Of a stretch of DNA of 61,914 nt, positions 51,832 through 61,467 are shown piece after piece; the first letter of the stretch is position 1; each line of letters begins with the position of its first letter. Source of the DNA: Muribaculum sp. (GTDB lineage: Bacteria > Bacillota > Clostridia > Lachnospirales > Lachnospiraceae); assembly GCA_023663505.1 (NCBI GenBank), contig JAMPHH010000015.1:1-61914 (forward strand), written 5' to 3'. Below the pieces are notes generated by a model, which did not search any database, was not told the DNA's origin, and worked only from the letters and a program-made list of their open reading frames with translations. The translations under genes and the position numbers were made by a program.

Positions 51832-51858
51832 CCCTCTTTCTCTTTACAGCCATGCATC

Positions 51859-54243
51859 CTAATCCGTATTGATCAGACCGCATGGGACTATTCTTTTGAC
51901 CCTCCATGCCACAACGAATGCCGTCATACCTCCAACAATCTCCATGCATAGGAACAGCATTGCAATCCAAGCTGCCGGAAACGGGAACGCAATCTTATAA
52001 ACCCCCATCCCACGAAACAGACCGCTTATCACGGCATTTGCGCCAAAATACAAAAACAAACTACCCAATATGCTGCCACCCGCAATATAAAGCATAAAAT
52101 TTAATACAGCCTGCGAAATAATCTGTCCGTTGGAATATCCCAGTGCTTTCATTATCCCAAAATCCCTCTTTTGTGTCAATAAAATAGAATCTGTCACAAA
52201 AACCCCCATAATAACGATAAGAATAAACACAATGACGATAATGAAGTAAACAATACCTGCCACGCTGTTTACAATGGGAGAAAGCTGTGAATAAAAGACC
52301 TGTTCAAATACCCCCACATATGCCAAATGCTCCATATAGCTGTTCTTCAAATCAAGACAATACCCTTCAACATCAGCATTTTCTTCCAAATATATATGTA
52401 TCTCCTGCCATTCCGCCTCAGGATCAATTTGTTTTAATCCGCTCATTGTAAGATAAATATCTATACCGCCTGTATAAGTTCCCTGCGTCAAACCCACAAT
52501 CAAATAATCCGTCTCCTTTGCTTCTTCTTGGAAAATATGGGACACATTTATCGTATCTCCGATTTCTTTTCCCGATAATTGTGCTAAATTTGCGGAGATT
52601 GCTGCTTCATTTTCATGCTTGGGATAACGTCCCGCATATAAAGAAGGATTTTCCAAAGCCGAATAATCACTATATACCCCCAACGATGCATAAATGTCCT
52701 TTTCACACAAAAGCCTTGCACTCCCGAGTCCTATGGCTGTCATAACCTTCCGCACTTCGGTTCCATTATTCTCCCCTGCTATTTTCGCTGCGAGTTCCTC
52801 TGTTTCACTCGGACGAGCCGCCTGCACATTGACAGAGTAAACCTCCGCACCCGTGATTTTCAACAAGCCTTCCCTATCTGCCGTCAGTCTCACATAGAGA
52901 ATCATGGCAAAACCGGCCACACTCATCATTGCTGCCACAACGATACATGTCAGAATGCTCTTGACTCTCCTGTAATCCATCATTTTTAATACAATAGATA
53001 AATTTACAGAAAACGGCAGTCTTTCCACCGTGAGCCGACTTCCTTTGTCATTCAATATTTGCCCTGTCTCCTTAAAAGCCTCTATTGGTCTGAGTTTCCT
53101 GACTCCTCTCGACAACCCAAAAGACACTATTCCAATCATAAGTAAAATGGTCAAAATACTCTTGATTGAAGCAAAGCTAATTGACACATTTTTCCATTCA
53201 AAGCCTATATCCGTTGCGATATTACTTATGATCACAGGCATGAGCGATTGCGAAATAACAATGCCGACAATAGCGCCTAATGCCCCTAAGAGAAGAAACT
53301 GTAACACATAGGATATTGCAATTTCATTTCCGCCATAACCGATTGCCTTTAATGTGCCAAGCTCCTTTAAATCCTTATCCAAGGTATTACGCATATGAAA
53401 CCCAATCACAATAAAGCAGGTTAAAATTCCTATCAGAGAAGCAACACTAATAATAGTCACATAGATATTGATGTTGTTATTTCGACTACTCTCCGCATAT
53501 TCAATATCTGAATTTCCGTAAAATTCTATTTCATCCGCCCTCGATGCCACGAACTCAGAAAACCTTTTTGTCACCTCGCCCACTTGCCCCGAGGTCTTCA
53601 TCAAAACAAGCGCAGCGTTGGAATCCGTGCCCGACTTTGACTTCAAATGCTCGAATTGCTCCTTCGGAAGATCAAAAATAAGATTTGATCTGCTGCCAAA
53701 CAGCACATCCTCTGTAAATCCTGCAATGATAAATGTTTCCTGCCCTTCACCGAAAAAAATCTGAAGAGGGTCTCCCAATTTGAACCCGAAAAAAGTTTTA
53801 CAAACATAGGGTACATAGATACCGTTTTCGGGTATCTGTCCCAAGCAGTTGACAAGTCTGAGCGTGGAAAGCTTTTCTTTTCTGTCAGCATTGCGGAACA
53901 TCCAACTCCCATTGATTGTCTCCTGATCCCCGCCACAAATGTCCGCATTTTTTATCAATATTGCTTCCGTGATCTCCAACTCCGAAATATCTGTATTTTG
54001 CTTCTGAAAATCAACTATTTCAGCTCGATATTTCTCGCAAAAATCATATGGCAGTAACGCCGCGAAGTCAGCACTGTTTGTCTCCGCTATTTTTGCCTGA
54101 TACAAGCTTTGAAAGCCCTCTGTCATTTGGTTTCCCGTGTAGGATAACAGTATAGTAACTACGCATAGCAGGAAAAAAGCCAAAGATGTTTTTATGCTCT
54201 TTCTTATATTTGATTTGATTAACAAAAGTGTATGCTCCGCCAT
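51859..54243 (-). CDS. FtsX-like ABC exporter permease
   Basis: A 794-residue permease with two FtsX domains. One transmembrane segment near residue 20 is followed by an extracellular region (about 35-245), three segments about 255-380, a mid-protein membrane helix near 430, a second extracellular region (about 450-655), and three more segments to the end. MacB/VEX-type exporters of this layout move peptides or lipids out, or sense antimicrobial peptides. The start at 54243 has GGGGTGG upstream and overlaps the ATPase gene's stop by a few bases, so the two are coupled. Confidence 0.9.
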   Translation of the reverse strand: MAEHTLLLIKSNIRKSIKTSLAFFLLCVVTILLSYTGNQMTEGFQSLYQAKIAETNSADFAALLPYDFCEKYRAEIVDFQKQNTDISELEITEAILIKNADICGGDQETINGSWMFRNADRKEKLSTLRLVNCLGQIPENGIYVPYVCKTFFGFKLGDPLQIFFGEGQETFIIAGFTEDVLFGSRSNLIFDLPKEQFEHLKSKSGTDSNAALVLMKTSGQVGEVTKRFSEFVASRADEIEFYGNSDIEYAESSRNNNINIYVTIISVASLIGILTCFIVIGFHMRNTLDKDLKELGTLKAIGYGGNEIAISYVLQFLLLGALGAIVGIVISQSLMPVIISNIATDIGFEWKNVSISFASIKSILTILLMIGIVSFGLSRGVRKLRPIEAFKETGQILNDKGSRLTVERLPFSVNLSIVLKMMDYRRVKSILTCIVVAAMMSVAGFAMILYVRLTADREGLLKITGAEVYSVNVQAARPSETEELAAKIAGENNGTEVRKVMTAIGLGSARLLCEKDIYASLGVYSDYSALENPSLYAGRYPKHENEAAISANLAQLSGKEIGDTINVSHIFQEEAKETDYLIVGLTQGTYTGGIDIYLTMSGLKQIDPEAEWQEIHIYLEENADVEGYCLDLKNSYMEHLAYVGVFEQVFYSQLSPIVNSVAGIVYFIIVIVFILIVIMGVFVTDSILLTQKRDFGIMKALGYSNGQIISQAVLNFMLYIAGGSILGSLFLYFGANAVISGLFRGMGVYKIAFPFPAAWIAMLFLCMEIVGGMTAFVVAWRVKRIVPCGLINTD

Positions 54244-54247
54244 AGCC

Positions 54248-55015
54248 TTACCACCCCATTTCCTCAAGAAAATGAATCAATCTGTCCTTTCGCTCCTCTG
54301 ATTCTCCCTGATAACTCCCTAAAATACATTCCCCGCTGATTCTTCCATCTTTAAGATAAAGAATGCGGTTTCCTCTCAAAGCAGATTTTAAATCGTGTGT
54401 CACCATGATTACCGTCTGACCCTCGTGATTAAATTTTGTCAAAAGATCTAAGACTGCCTTGCCTGATTTTGAGTCAAGTGCGCCTGTCGGCTCGTCTGCA
54501 AACACCACCTCGGGATTATTGATCAGGGCTCTCACAATTCCCGCTCTCCCCATCTGACCGCCGGAAATCTGAGACGGGTACTTTGTCCATTCCTGTTCGG
54601 TAAGCCCTACCTCCAGAAATAATTCCCTTCCCCTGCTCAGAAGCTTTTTCTTGTTTTTTTCCACAAGCAGACCGCTTATCAGCACATTGTCCATGAGACT
54701 CATACTATTGATCAAATGTATCTGCTGAAAGACATAGCCGCAGTTTGCCCTGCGGAACTGAGCAAGCTGTTTTTCAGAATATTTTGTGAAATTTGTACCC
54801 TTAAAATAAATATCTCCCATGCTAGGTCTATCCATTCCTGACAGAATATGCAGCAATGTGGATTTACCCGAACCCGAAGGTCCCATAAAAACAGTGAAAT
54901 CCATATGAAAGATTTGAATATCCATGTTTTTGATCACATACTGCTGCATTTCGCCATTTACATAGCTCTTGCACAGTTTTTTTGTGTCGATGACAATCTC
55001 TGAATGTCTTTCCAT
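54248..55015 (-). CDS. ABC transporter ATP-binding protein (MacB/LolD-like)
   Basis: A 255-residue ATPase. Walker A is GPSGSGKST, the signature reads ISGGQMGRAGI in place of the usual LSGGQ-QR, and Walker B is VVFADEPTGALDS with the H-loop VTHD. The start at 55015 (MERHSEIV) has AGGAG 8 nt upstream and is preferred over 55042. With the permease, response regulator and kinase it makes a four-gene operon of the detoxification/sensing kind. The Gln-Arg to Met-Gly-Arg change in the signature is slightly unusual. Confidence 0.92.
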   Translation of the reverse strand: MERHSEIVIDTKKLCKSYVNGEMQQYVIKNMDIQIFHMDFTVFMGPSGSGKSTLLHILSGMDRPSMGDIYFKGTNFTKYSEKQLAQFRRANCGYVFQQIHLINSMSLMDNVLISGLLVEKNKKKLLSRGRELFLEVGLTEQEWTKYPSQISGGQMGRAGIVRALINNPEVVFADEPTGALDSKSGKAVLDLLTKFNHEGQTVIMVTHDLKSALRGNRILYLKDGRISGECILGSYQGESEERKDRLIHFLEEMGW

Positions 55016-55178
55016 GATATTGACTCCTGATATTTTTTTCATAAGTCCCCGCCTCTCAACTTAGATTTTTGATAACTTGATAATAGCACTTTGATTCTTA
55101 AATGTCTTTAAATGAACCTTAACAATCCTTAACCTGTTGTTACACCTCCACCACATCAGGTTGCCTTTGCCGCATACA

Positions 55179-55203
55179 AAAAGGGCTTCCGGAGAAGCCC
55201 TTT
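55179..55203 (-). terminator. terminator of the 165-aa/60-aa gene pair
   Basis: On the minus strand AAAGGGCTT and AAGCCCTTT form a perfect 9-bp stem with a short loop and a TTTTT tail, about 30 nt after the stop of the small gene. Confidence 0.85.
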
Positions 55204-55234
55204 ACTGTCATTTCACTCTCATTATTGCCCTCTT

Positions 55235-55417
55235 TTATTTTATCCTAAATTCCTCTGCCTCTTCCTCCGTAAGAGCTCTGCCCAGCAGCTTAAACCTCTC
55301 TAGCATTTCTGTCCATTTATAACGCTTGCCATCAGGTTCTCCAGTCAGTCTGCTGTCTTTTGCATAATAAGAAATGTCATGTGTAAAATCTATTGTTTTT
55401 TGTTCCATTGCCAACAT
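55235..55417 (-). CDS. 60-aa protein paired with a GNAT-like protein
   Basis: A small acidic protein (start MLAMEQKTIDFTHDISYYAK). AGGTGG lies 5 nt before the ATG at 55417 and overlaps the stop of the 165-aa gene, so the two are coupled. No membrane segment. I recognise no family. Since it is tightly paired with a GNAT-like protein it may be a partner or inhibitor; that is inference. Confidence 0.6.
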   Translation of the reverse strand: MLAMEQKTIDFTHDISYYAKDSRLTGEPDGKRYKWTEMLERFKLLGRALTEEEAEEFRIK

Positions 55418-55426
55418 AACCACCAC

Positions 55427-55924
55427 CTACTTTCTCATATATTTATCTAACAATATCTGTGCTGCACTCTCAAAAATAACCATCCTTCTTGGCGCAATTT
55501 CCACCGCATTCAGCTTATCCATATAATATTCCACTAAATCGCTTTTTGATGTAAACGCTACTACACCATCACATCCTGCATCATAACTGACCTGACAGGC
55601 AATCGCAAATAAATGTGCACCCACACCTACATAAACTCCTTTATGGCTATAATTATGTGGCGCTGTTTCAACAATCTCCACATCAGCTACTCCGCCGTCA
55701 ATTTTTAAGGATATTCTGCCCTGAACGGTATCATCATCTTTTACGAAAAGCTCATAAATATCATATCCGTTTTTCTCTGTGATACTCCAGTTAAATTTCC
55801 ACCCCTTATAATCTTTCGGTTTTATAGGCATTTCACGCATCCGATATTCCGTTTCCACCTCCTCGCCAGTTCTCGTGTCTATCAAGCAATCTGTGATCTT
55901 GTCGATTAAAATATCAACCTCCAT
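55427..55924 (-). CDS. GNAT-like N-acetyltransferase
   Basis: A 165-residue protein whose second half resembles a GNAT fold: VADVEIVETAPHNY, KGVYVGVGAHLFAIACQ (acetyl-CoA loop and helix) and GVVAFTSKSDLVEYYMDKL. The N-terminal 60 residues are unassigned. A coupled 60-aa gene follows. Small GNAT genes with a coupled small partner can be toxin-antitoxin systems, but the normal order there is antitoxin first. The start at 55924 has a purine-rich AGAAAGAAGGAT upstream. Confidence 0.65.
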   Translation of the reverse strand: MEVDILIDKITDCLIDTRTGEEVETEYRMREMPIKPKDYKGWKFNWSITEKNGYDIYELFVKDDDTVQGRISLKIDGGVADVEIVETAPHNYSHKGVYVGVGAHLFAIACQVSYDAGCDGVVAFTSKSDLVEYYMDKLNAVEIAPRRMVIFESAAQILLDKYMRK

Positions 55925-55996
55925 CTTTATGTATCCTTCTTTCTCTTAAAGTTTATCATATTTTCCTAAAAAAAGCCACTAAAACACGATTTTCTT

Positions 55997-57214
55997 TTAT
56001 ATTCTCTCCCCGCTCCCCCTCGCAAAATACCCTGTACTTACCTGTACTGCCGCCTTTTCCATGCACAGCTCCATCAGCACAAGCATAATCTGCGGCAGGT
56101 CATGCTCCTTAGACAACCTCCCCCGTATCTGCTCCAGACTCATAGGCTGCAGCTCCAATACCCTGTATACCTCTCTGTGCAGCGGGGAGAGACGGGCGAC
56201 GTTCCTCGGCGTCTGCAGCGTCATCGTGTCGCTTACCTCGCCACATAGCTCACGCCCTGTACCTTGGTTGGCGCCGTTTCTCCCCTGCCACCCCTCCCAC
56301 AGCTCCCGCAGGAAGTCCTCGGGCGACAGGAAGATAGCCGCTCCTTGTTTGAGCAGATAATTACAGCCGTCGCTCAGTCTGTCCGTCACCCTCCCGGGCA
56401 CCACATACACATCTCTCCCCTGCTCCAATGCCATGTCCACGGTGATAAGCGTCCCGCTCTTGTGCCTTGCCTCCACCACGATCAGCGCATCCGCAAGCCC
56501 GCTGACAATACGGTTTCTGGGCGGGAAATTCTGCGCCCTCGCCGCCGTCCCCGGCGGATAGGCGGACAAGATTCCGCCCCGCACGCACAGCTTCTCATAC
56601 AGAGCTCTGTTCGACTCGGGATAGCAGACGTCCACTCCGCTCCCCAATACCCCGAAGGAGCTCCCGCCTGCCTCCAAAGCGGCGTTCTGTGATATCCCGT
56701 CGATTCCTCTCGCCATGCCGCTGATCACCTGCACACCGCTCTCTCCGAGCGCCTTCCCGATACCGGACGCCACAAAGCGTCCGTATTCCGAACACTCTCT
56801 GGCTCCTATCACGGCAACCGACGGGGCTTCCGTCGGTAATCCCCCCTTGACATACAACGCGTAGGGCGGGTCAGGGATATCGCAAAGCCGCTTGGGATAA
56901 TCCGCGTCAGAGCGCATTACAAAACGAATCTCTTGCTGCAAGAGCCCCTGATACAAGGCGTCGGGGTCTGTGTCCCGCGCAAAATCCCGTATCTGCTCCA
57001 ATTGTCTGGCATTGAGCGCCCTTTTCCACAGCTTCTCGCCCGCACGGTAGATTTGCTCTGCATCAGGGCAGAGCGTCAACAGCTTGTCCACCGTCCTGTC
57101 TCCGATTCCCGGCACACTGTACAGCCAGCAGGCGTATTTGTGCGCCCGTTCCGTCTCGGTGTCATTTATCTTGCCTTTATTAGTTCCCTCTACCTTCATC
57201 ATGCCTTTATCCAT
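55997..57214 (-). CDS. dprA: DNA-processing protein DprA
   Basis: A 405-residue DprA/Smf, which loads RecA on incoming single-stranded DNA during transformation. An N-terminal helix-hairpin-helix region (VPGIGDRTVDKLL) precedes the Rossmann fold: AVIGARECSEYGR, SGMARGIDGISQNAAL, GVLGSGVDVCYPE, and SGTLITVDMALEQGR. The C-terminal DML1/winged-helix region is present. It is 17 bp behind comM. topA, often next in clostridia, is not present downstream here. Confidence 0.94.
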   Translation of the reverse strand: MDKGMMKVEGTNKGKINDTETERAHKYACWLYSVPGIGDRTVDKLLTLCPDAEQIYRAGEKLWKRALNARQLEQIRDFARDTDPDALYQGLLQQEIRFVMRSDADYPKRLCDIPDPPYALYVKGGLPTEAPSVAVIGARECSEYGRFVASGIGKALGESGVQVISGMARGIDGISQNAALEAGGSSFGVLGSGVDVCYPESNRALYEKLCVRGGILSAYPPGTAARAQNFPPRNRIVSGLADALIVVEARHKSGTLITVDMALEQGRDVYVVPGRVTDRLSDGCNYLLKQGAAIFLSPEDFLRELWEGWQGRNGANQGTGRELCGEVSDTMTLQTPRNVARLSPLHREVYRVLELQPMSLEQIRGRLSKEHDLPQIMLVLMELCMEKAAVQVSTGYFARGSGERI

Positions 57215-57231
57215 TTTCTCCTTGCCTTCCC

Positions 57232-58764
57232 TTACTCCTTTGAGGGGCGGTACGCAGCCGCCTCCAGAAGATGCTCCTTCCGAATTCGCTCCTCTCCCGC
57301 CAAATCCGCAATCGTGCGCGCCACCTTCAAGATACGGTGATATACTCTCGCACTGAGCTGCAAGCCCTGATAAAGCTGCTCCATCACCTTCTTTTCCTCC
57401 TCTCCCAAGGGACAGAAGCGTTCCATGTCCTCCTCCCTGATATCCGCGTTAAAGCGATAAGCGGTTCCCGCAAAGCGCTCCCGCTGTATGCTTCTCGCGC
57501 TCTCCACGCGCCCTCGGATTGCATCGGTAGGCTCCCCACTCCCCGCATTCTGCAGACTGGCTATCTCCACCGCATGAAGCTCCACCCATAGATCTATGCG
57601 GTCCATAATGGGTCCGGAGACTTTATTTTGGTAACGCTGTATCTGTGTCTCGCTGCATTTACAGCGGTTCCTGTCGGGATAATATCCGCAGGGGCAGGGA
57701 TTCATGGCACAGACCAGCATGAAATCCGCAGGGTAGGTGATATTGCCACCCGCTCGCGCCAGATGCACCTGATGCTCCTCCAAGGGCTGGCGCATGCTGT
57801 CTATGACGAGTCGAGCGAACTCGGGCAGCTCGTCCATAAAGCAGACACCTCTGTGCGAAAGTGAGATTACTCCCGGTCTGGGCTGTGAATTGCCGCCTAT
57901 CAACGCGGCGCGGGAAATGGTGTGATGTGGATTCTGAAAGGGTCTTGCCGTCACCAACGCCTGCCCCTCCTCCAAGAGTCCTGCGACGCTGTAAATCCCC
58001 GTCACCTCCAAGCTCTCCTCCAAGGTAAGCGGCGGCAGAATCCCCGGAATGCGTTTCGCAATCATTGACTTGCCCGCTCCCGGCGGTCCAAGCATCAAAA
58101 GGTTATGAAAGCCTGCCGCTGCTATCTCCGCCGCCCTCCGTGCCATCTCCTGCCCGCTTACCTGAGAGAAATCAAGCCCCGTTGAATCCTTCCCTGCCAA
58201 CAGCTCCTCCGCGTCCACCGAGACCTCGGTGAGTATCTCCCCCCGTTTCTCCTTGTCCGCCTGCAGAAAAGCCAATACCTGACTGATATTCTCCGCTCCC
58301 CATACGGTAATCCCCGGAATCACGCCGCCCTCCGCGGCGTTTGCCATCGGAACAACGCAATGGGCAACCCCCTTTGCAACGGCAGCCTGCACCATGGGCA
58401 GCACGCCCCGCACACTCTTTAATTCCCCGTTCAATCCCAATTCCCCCAAGAAAAGGATATTCTCTGTCGCCTCCTGCGGGAAATAAGACATCGCCTGCAG
58501 AATCCCCACGGCAATCGGCAGGTCAAAGGCTGTCCCCTCCTTTCGCACGTCTGCGGGCGCCAGATTGACGGTCACACGGGAAGCAGGCAGGGCAAAACCG
58601 ACATTCTTCAGGGCGACGCTCACCCTCTCTCTGGACTCCCGCACCTCGTTTTTGAGCGAACCCACCATGGCAAATGAGGGAAGCCCGTTGTCAATATCCA
58701 CCTCCACCCACACAAAACACGCCATTACACCTACCACACTGCCGGATAAAATTTTACAAAACAT
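57232..58764 (-). CDS. comM: ComM/YifB-family Mg-chelatase-like AAA ATPase
   Basis: A 510-residue protein. An N-terminal Lon-protease-like/ChlI domain (VEVDIDNGLPSFAMVG) is followed by the AAA+ module: Walker A GPPGAGKS, Walker B VCFMDELPEF, and a zinc-type cysteine set CAMNPCPCGYYPD and CKC. ComM helicases help branch migration during transformation. AGGAGG is 7 nt before the start, which begins MFCKILSGS as the family does. It is transcribed with dprA. The normal length and motifs are present. Confidence 0.93.
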   Translation of the reverse strand: MFCKILSGSVVGVMACFVWVEVDIDNGLPSFAMVGSLKNEVRESRERVSVALKNVGFALPASRVTVNLAPADVRKEGTAFDLPIAVGILQAMSYFPQEATENILFLGELGLNGELKSVRGVLPMVQAAVAKGVAHCVVPMANAAEGGVIPGITVWGAENISQVLAFLQADKEKRGEILTEVSVDAEELLAGKDSTGLDFSQVSGQEMARRAAEIAAAGFHNLLMLGPPGAGKSMIAKRIPGILPPLTLEESLEVTGIYSVAGLLEEGQALVTARPFQNPHHTISRAALIGGNSQPRPGVISLSHRGVCFMDELPEFARLVIDSMRQPLEEHQVHLARAGGNITYPADFMLVCAMNPCPCGYYPDRNRCKCSETQIQRYQNKVSGPIMDRIDLWVELHAVEIASLQNAGSGEPTDAIRGRVESARSIQRERFAGTAYRFNADIREEDMERFCPLGEEEKKVMEQLYQGLQLSARVYHRILKVARTIADLAGEERIRKEHLLEAAAYRPSKE

Positions 58765-58939
58765 AAAAGCTCCTCCTTTCTACACTTTTACAGCTTTTCT
58801 TGCAAATATTTTTAATTAGTTTCTATGGGATTTAAAAAGAATTGAAAAGATAAGATTTGTAGTCAAAATAAGGACTCAATATATAGAGAACAGCTAAATC
58901 ATTTTTACTTCTAAAAATTTATTTTTGTCATTCTATATG

Positions 58940-58976
58940 GGACTCTCCGCGGAAGATAAGCTCCCGCAGAGAATCC
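58940..58976 (-). terminator. likely terminator behind pilT
   Basis: On the minus strand TCTCTGCGG and CCGCGGAGA pair with one mismatch and extend at the base through GGATT and GTCC. The run of T that follows is weak. The 313-bp gap 58765-59077 also holds the comM leader and a hairpin repeat; I see no gene in it. Confidence 0.5.
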
Positions 58977-58989
58977 TCGTATCATTTAT

Positions 58990-59065
58990 GTCATAAGCTC
59001 AGTACCCCGCCGTAAGCAACGGCACGACGGCAACCACGTTGACCTGACTCATTGCTCCCTGCAAT
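58990..59065. repeat. mosaic hairpin repeat, copy 5 (short)
   Basis: Contains TACCCCGC, a GCCGTAAGCAACGGC hairpin and TGACTCATTGCTC, blocks shared with the repeat at 6406-6640. It ends close to the pilT stop. Confidence 0.45.
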
Positions 59066-59077
59066 GGAACAGACCGC

Positions 59078-60130
59078 TTAAATCTTTTTCGCCATATTGT
59101 CAGGGTCGTGAGCGAAATGAATCGCCTGCTCACGGTCAATCTTGCCTGCAAGATAGAGCTGCCCGATCGCCTCGTCCATGGTAATCATGCCCATCTTACG
59201 GTTGGTCTGCATCGTGCTCTCCAGCTGGTGGGACTTTCCTTCACGAATCAGATTGCGGATTGCGTGGTTGGCGTGCATTACCTCAAACGCCGCCACACGT
59301 CCCGAACCGTCCGCGGTAGGAATCAGGGACTGAGTGATTACCGCCTCAAGCACGTTCGCAAACTGAATACGGATCTGCTGCTGCTGATGAGGAGGGAACA
59401 CGTCGATTACACGATCCACGGTACTTGCAGCAGAATTGGTATGTAAGGTCGAGAGCACCAAGTGACCTGTCTCGGCTGCGGTAATCGCAACACTGATCGT
59501 CTCAAAGTCACGCATCTCTCCTACCAGAATCACGTCCGGATCCTCACGCAATGCCGCGCGCAGTGCGTTTGCATAGCTCTGGGAATCGATTCCCATCTCA
59601 CGCTGATTTACCATGGACAGCTTGTGAGGGTGCAGGTACTCGATAGGATCCTCCAAGGTGATGATGTGCGCATCGCGGCAGCTGTTAATCTTGTCGATAA
59701 TGGCAGCCAAGGTTGTGGACTTACCGCTTCCTGTAGGTCCCGTTACCAGAATCAGACCTCTTTTTCTCTGATAAAGGTCAATCACGGAATCGGGAACGCC
59801 CAACACTTCGGGAGAAGGCACTGTTGTACCAACCACACGAAATGCCATCGCTATCGTACCGCGCTGCTTGAAGGCATTGACACGATAACGTCCAAGACCG
59901 GGAACGGAGAAGGACATATCGAACTCTCCCCTCTCCTCAAAGATTGCTCTCTGATGCTCATTCAACACAGTGACCAACAAATCCAAGGTATCCGCCGGAG
60001 TCAATGCCGGAAATTCTGAGGTGAGCAGATTGCCGTTCACACGCATCTTAGGCGGAAGCCCTACTGTCAAATGCACATCACTGGCTCCCAGTTCATTTCC
60101 CCTCGCTAAAATCTGTTCAATATAAGCCAT
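59078..60130 (-). CDS. pilT: type IV pilus retraction ATPase PilT
   Basis: A 350-residue hexameric ATPase. An N-terminal PAS-like half (SDVHLTVGLPPKMRVNG) is followed by the RecA-like core: Walker A GPTGSGKST, Asp box TLEDPIEYLHPHKL, Walker B PDVILVGEMRD, His box TGHLVLSTLHTNSA, and AIRNLIREGK of the PilT C-terminal region. PilT depolymerises pili and drives twitching and DNA uptake. No other pilus genes are in the window. It follows the HD-domain gene by 30 bp and probably shares its promoter. Nearby dprA-comM also fits DNA uptake. Confidence 0.95.
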   Translation of the reverse strand: MAYIEQILARGNELGASDVHLTVGLPPKMRVNGNLLTSEFPALTPADTLDLLVTVLNEHQRAIFEERGEFDMSFSVPGLGRYRVNAFKQRGTIAMAFRVVGTTVPSPEVLGVPDSVIDLYQRKRGLILVTGPTGSGKSTTLAAIIDKINSCRDAHIITLEDPIEYLHPHKLSMVNQREMGIDSQSYANALRAALREDPDVILVGEMRDFETISVAITAAETGHLVLSTLHTNSAASTVDRVIDVFPPHQQQQIRIQFANVLEAVITQSLIPTADGSGRVAAFEVMHANHAIRNLIREGKSHQLESTMQTNRKMGMITMDEAIGQLYLAGKIDREQAIHFAHDPDNMAKKI

Positions 60131-60160
60131 GCTATTCCCCTCTCTTTGTTTATTTTATAT

Positions 60161-61267
60161 TTAAGCATTTACCGCAAATCCTGCCTGTTTCAACGCTTCT
60201 GTATCCATGATGCAACGGTTGTCCAATGTCTTCATGATATCCACTATCTCAAGGTCCCTGTTACCCCTAAGAGACAAATCGATAATGGAATTGTCCTTAA
60301 AGCTCAGAACCGTGGGTCTCAATATGTCATTATCATTCTCCGTGAGCACCAGTGCCTTCTCTCCGGTATTGAGCTCCACGCTGACTCCCGGGAACAGAAT
60401 GTTGACGGAGGACACTAACGCCGACACCACCTCCGGAGCGTAATATCTGTCATTGTCATAAATCTCTCGGATTGCCTTCACCTCGGACTCTGCCGTCCCC
60501 TCCAAGGTCATGCCCGTAATCTCGTCATAGCGGTTTGCAACCATCAGGATCTTCGCCCCGCGAAGCATCTTGGTATTGCTGATCGGTCTGTTGTTGAAGG
60601 CGTCCATTTGAGCCGTCAACGCTTGGTTGCAGATACGCTTGATCGCCGCGCCGTCCCCGCCAAACGCCGCCTCGATAGCGTCCGCTGAGCGCATCAAGGC
60701 ACTGAACACCTGCATCTGCTGCTCGTCCGTCAGTTGGTTGCTGTACACCAATTCTCCCGCAAGCGCAAGCTTGCCGATGTCATGGACAATCGCCGCATAT
60801 ATAATCTGCTCTAATTCCTCACGACGCACGTTCATAGCCCGAGCGATGATCGTGCAGAGAATGGCAACGTTCAGCGCATGATGAAATATGTAGTCGTCCT
60901 TGCTGCGCAGGTTTTGGTAGAAATTCAGCTTACCTGTCTGGCGGCTGTAGCTTTTGATGATCATATCGGTAATGCTTTGCATTTTGCTCTGTTTTTTGGT
61001 GGTAAGGATTTGATTCAGCTCCTCCTGAATGGAAAAGACAGCCATCGTCTGAAAACGTTCAAATTCTTTGTCTTCCTCAGACATGGGCGGAAGCGGTTCC
61101 GCCGGCTCCAGAATGTAAATGCCGAGCAATCCGAAATTTTTCACGCTGTCTATGGCTTGGGACGATATAAGGGTGTCCCTGTCAAACAAGAGAACTCCGG
61201 TTTTGCTATATATGGGGCGCGCAAGTCGCATACCGTTCTTTAGATTTTCCAATTTAACAAATTTCAT
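60161..61267 (-). CDS. HD-domain protein with degenerate HD-GYP output
   Basis: A 368-residue soluble protein. The first 65 residues contain a DUF3391-like front (LKNGMRLARPIYSKTG). The HD part has HHALNVAILC and AAIVHDIGKL, so the key His and His-Asp are present. Where HD-GYP phosphodiesterases carry HHE..DG.GYP, the sequence reads FNNRPISNTKMLRGAK, so the GYP motif is lost. Cyclic di-GMP cleavage is doubtful. The protein may bind the nucleotide or have another phosphohydrolase role. It is the first gene ahead of pilT. Confidence 0.82.
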   Translation of the reverse strand: MKFVKLENLKNGMRLARPIYSKTGVLLFDRDTLISSQAIDSVKNFGLLGIYILEPAEPLPPMSEEDKEFERFQTMAVFSIQEELNQILTTKKQSKMQSITDMIIKSYSRQTGKLNFYQNLRSKDDYIFHHALNVAILCTIIARAMNVRREELEQIIYAAIVHDIGKLALAGELVYSNQLTDEQQMQVFSALMRSADAIEAAFGGDGAAIKRICNQALTAQMDAFNNRPISNTKMLRGAKILMVANRYDEITGMTLEGTAESEVKAIREIYDNDRYYAPEVVSALVSSVNILFPGVSVELNTGEKALVLTENDNDILRPTVLSFKDNSIIDLSLRGNRDLEIVDIMKTLDNRCIMDTEALKQAGFAVNA

Positions 61268-61308
61268 ATCCCTGCTCTCTCGTTTCCAAAATTTCGATAT
61301 CTCTTGTT

Positions 61309-61337
61309 ATTATACTACATTTGCAAATTTTTGACAA
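61309..61337 (-). promoter_or_regulatory. promoter of the HD-pilT operon
   Basis: On the minus strand TTGTCA (61332-61337) and TATAAT (61309-61314) lie 17 nt apart, about 42 nt before the start codon at 61267. Confidence 0.75.
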
Positions 61338-61467
61338 GCCCATGTTTCGGGCGGTTTGTGTTTTGTTGTGTTTGGGTATGAGTTTGGGCTATAAATGTAT
61401 AAAATCGAGAGGGATTGTCAGGGGGAGGTCGGGTGGGTGGATAAGGTTGGTTGGGTTCGATGGGGTC

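Noticed and set aside
60627..60881. Plus-strand frame of 84 codons within the HD gene
   Set aside because: Antisense shadow; no start signals or homology.
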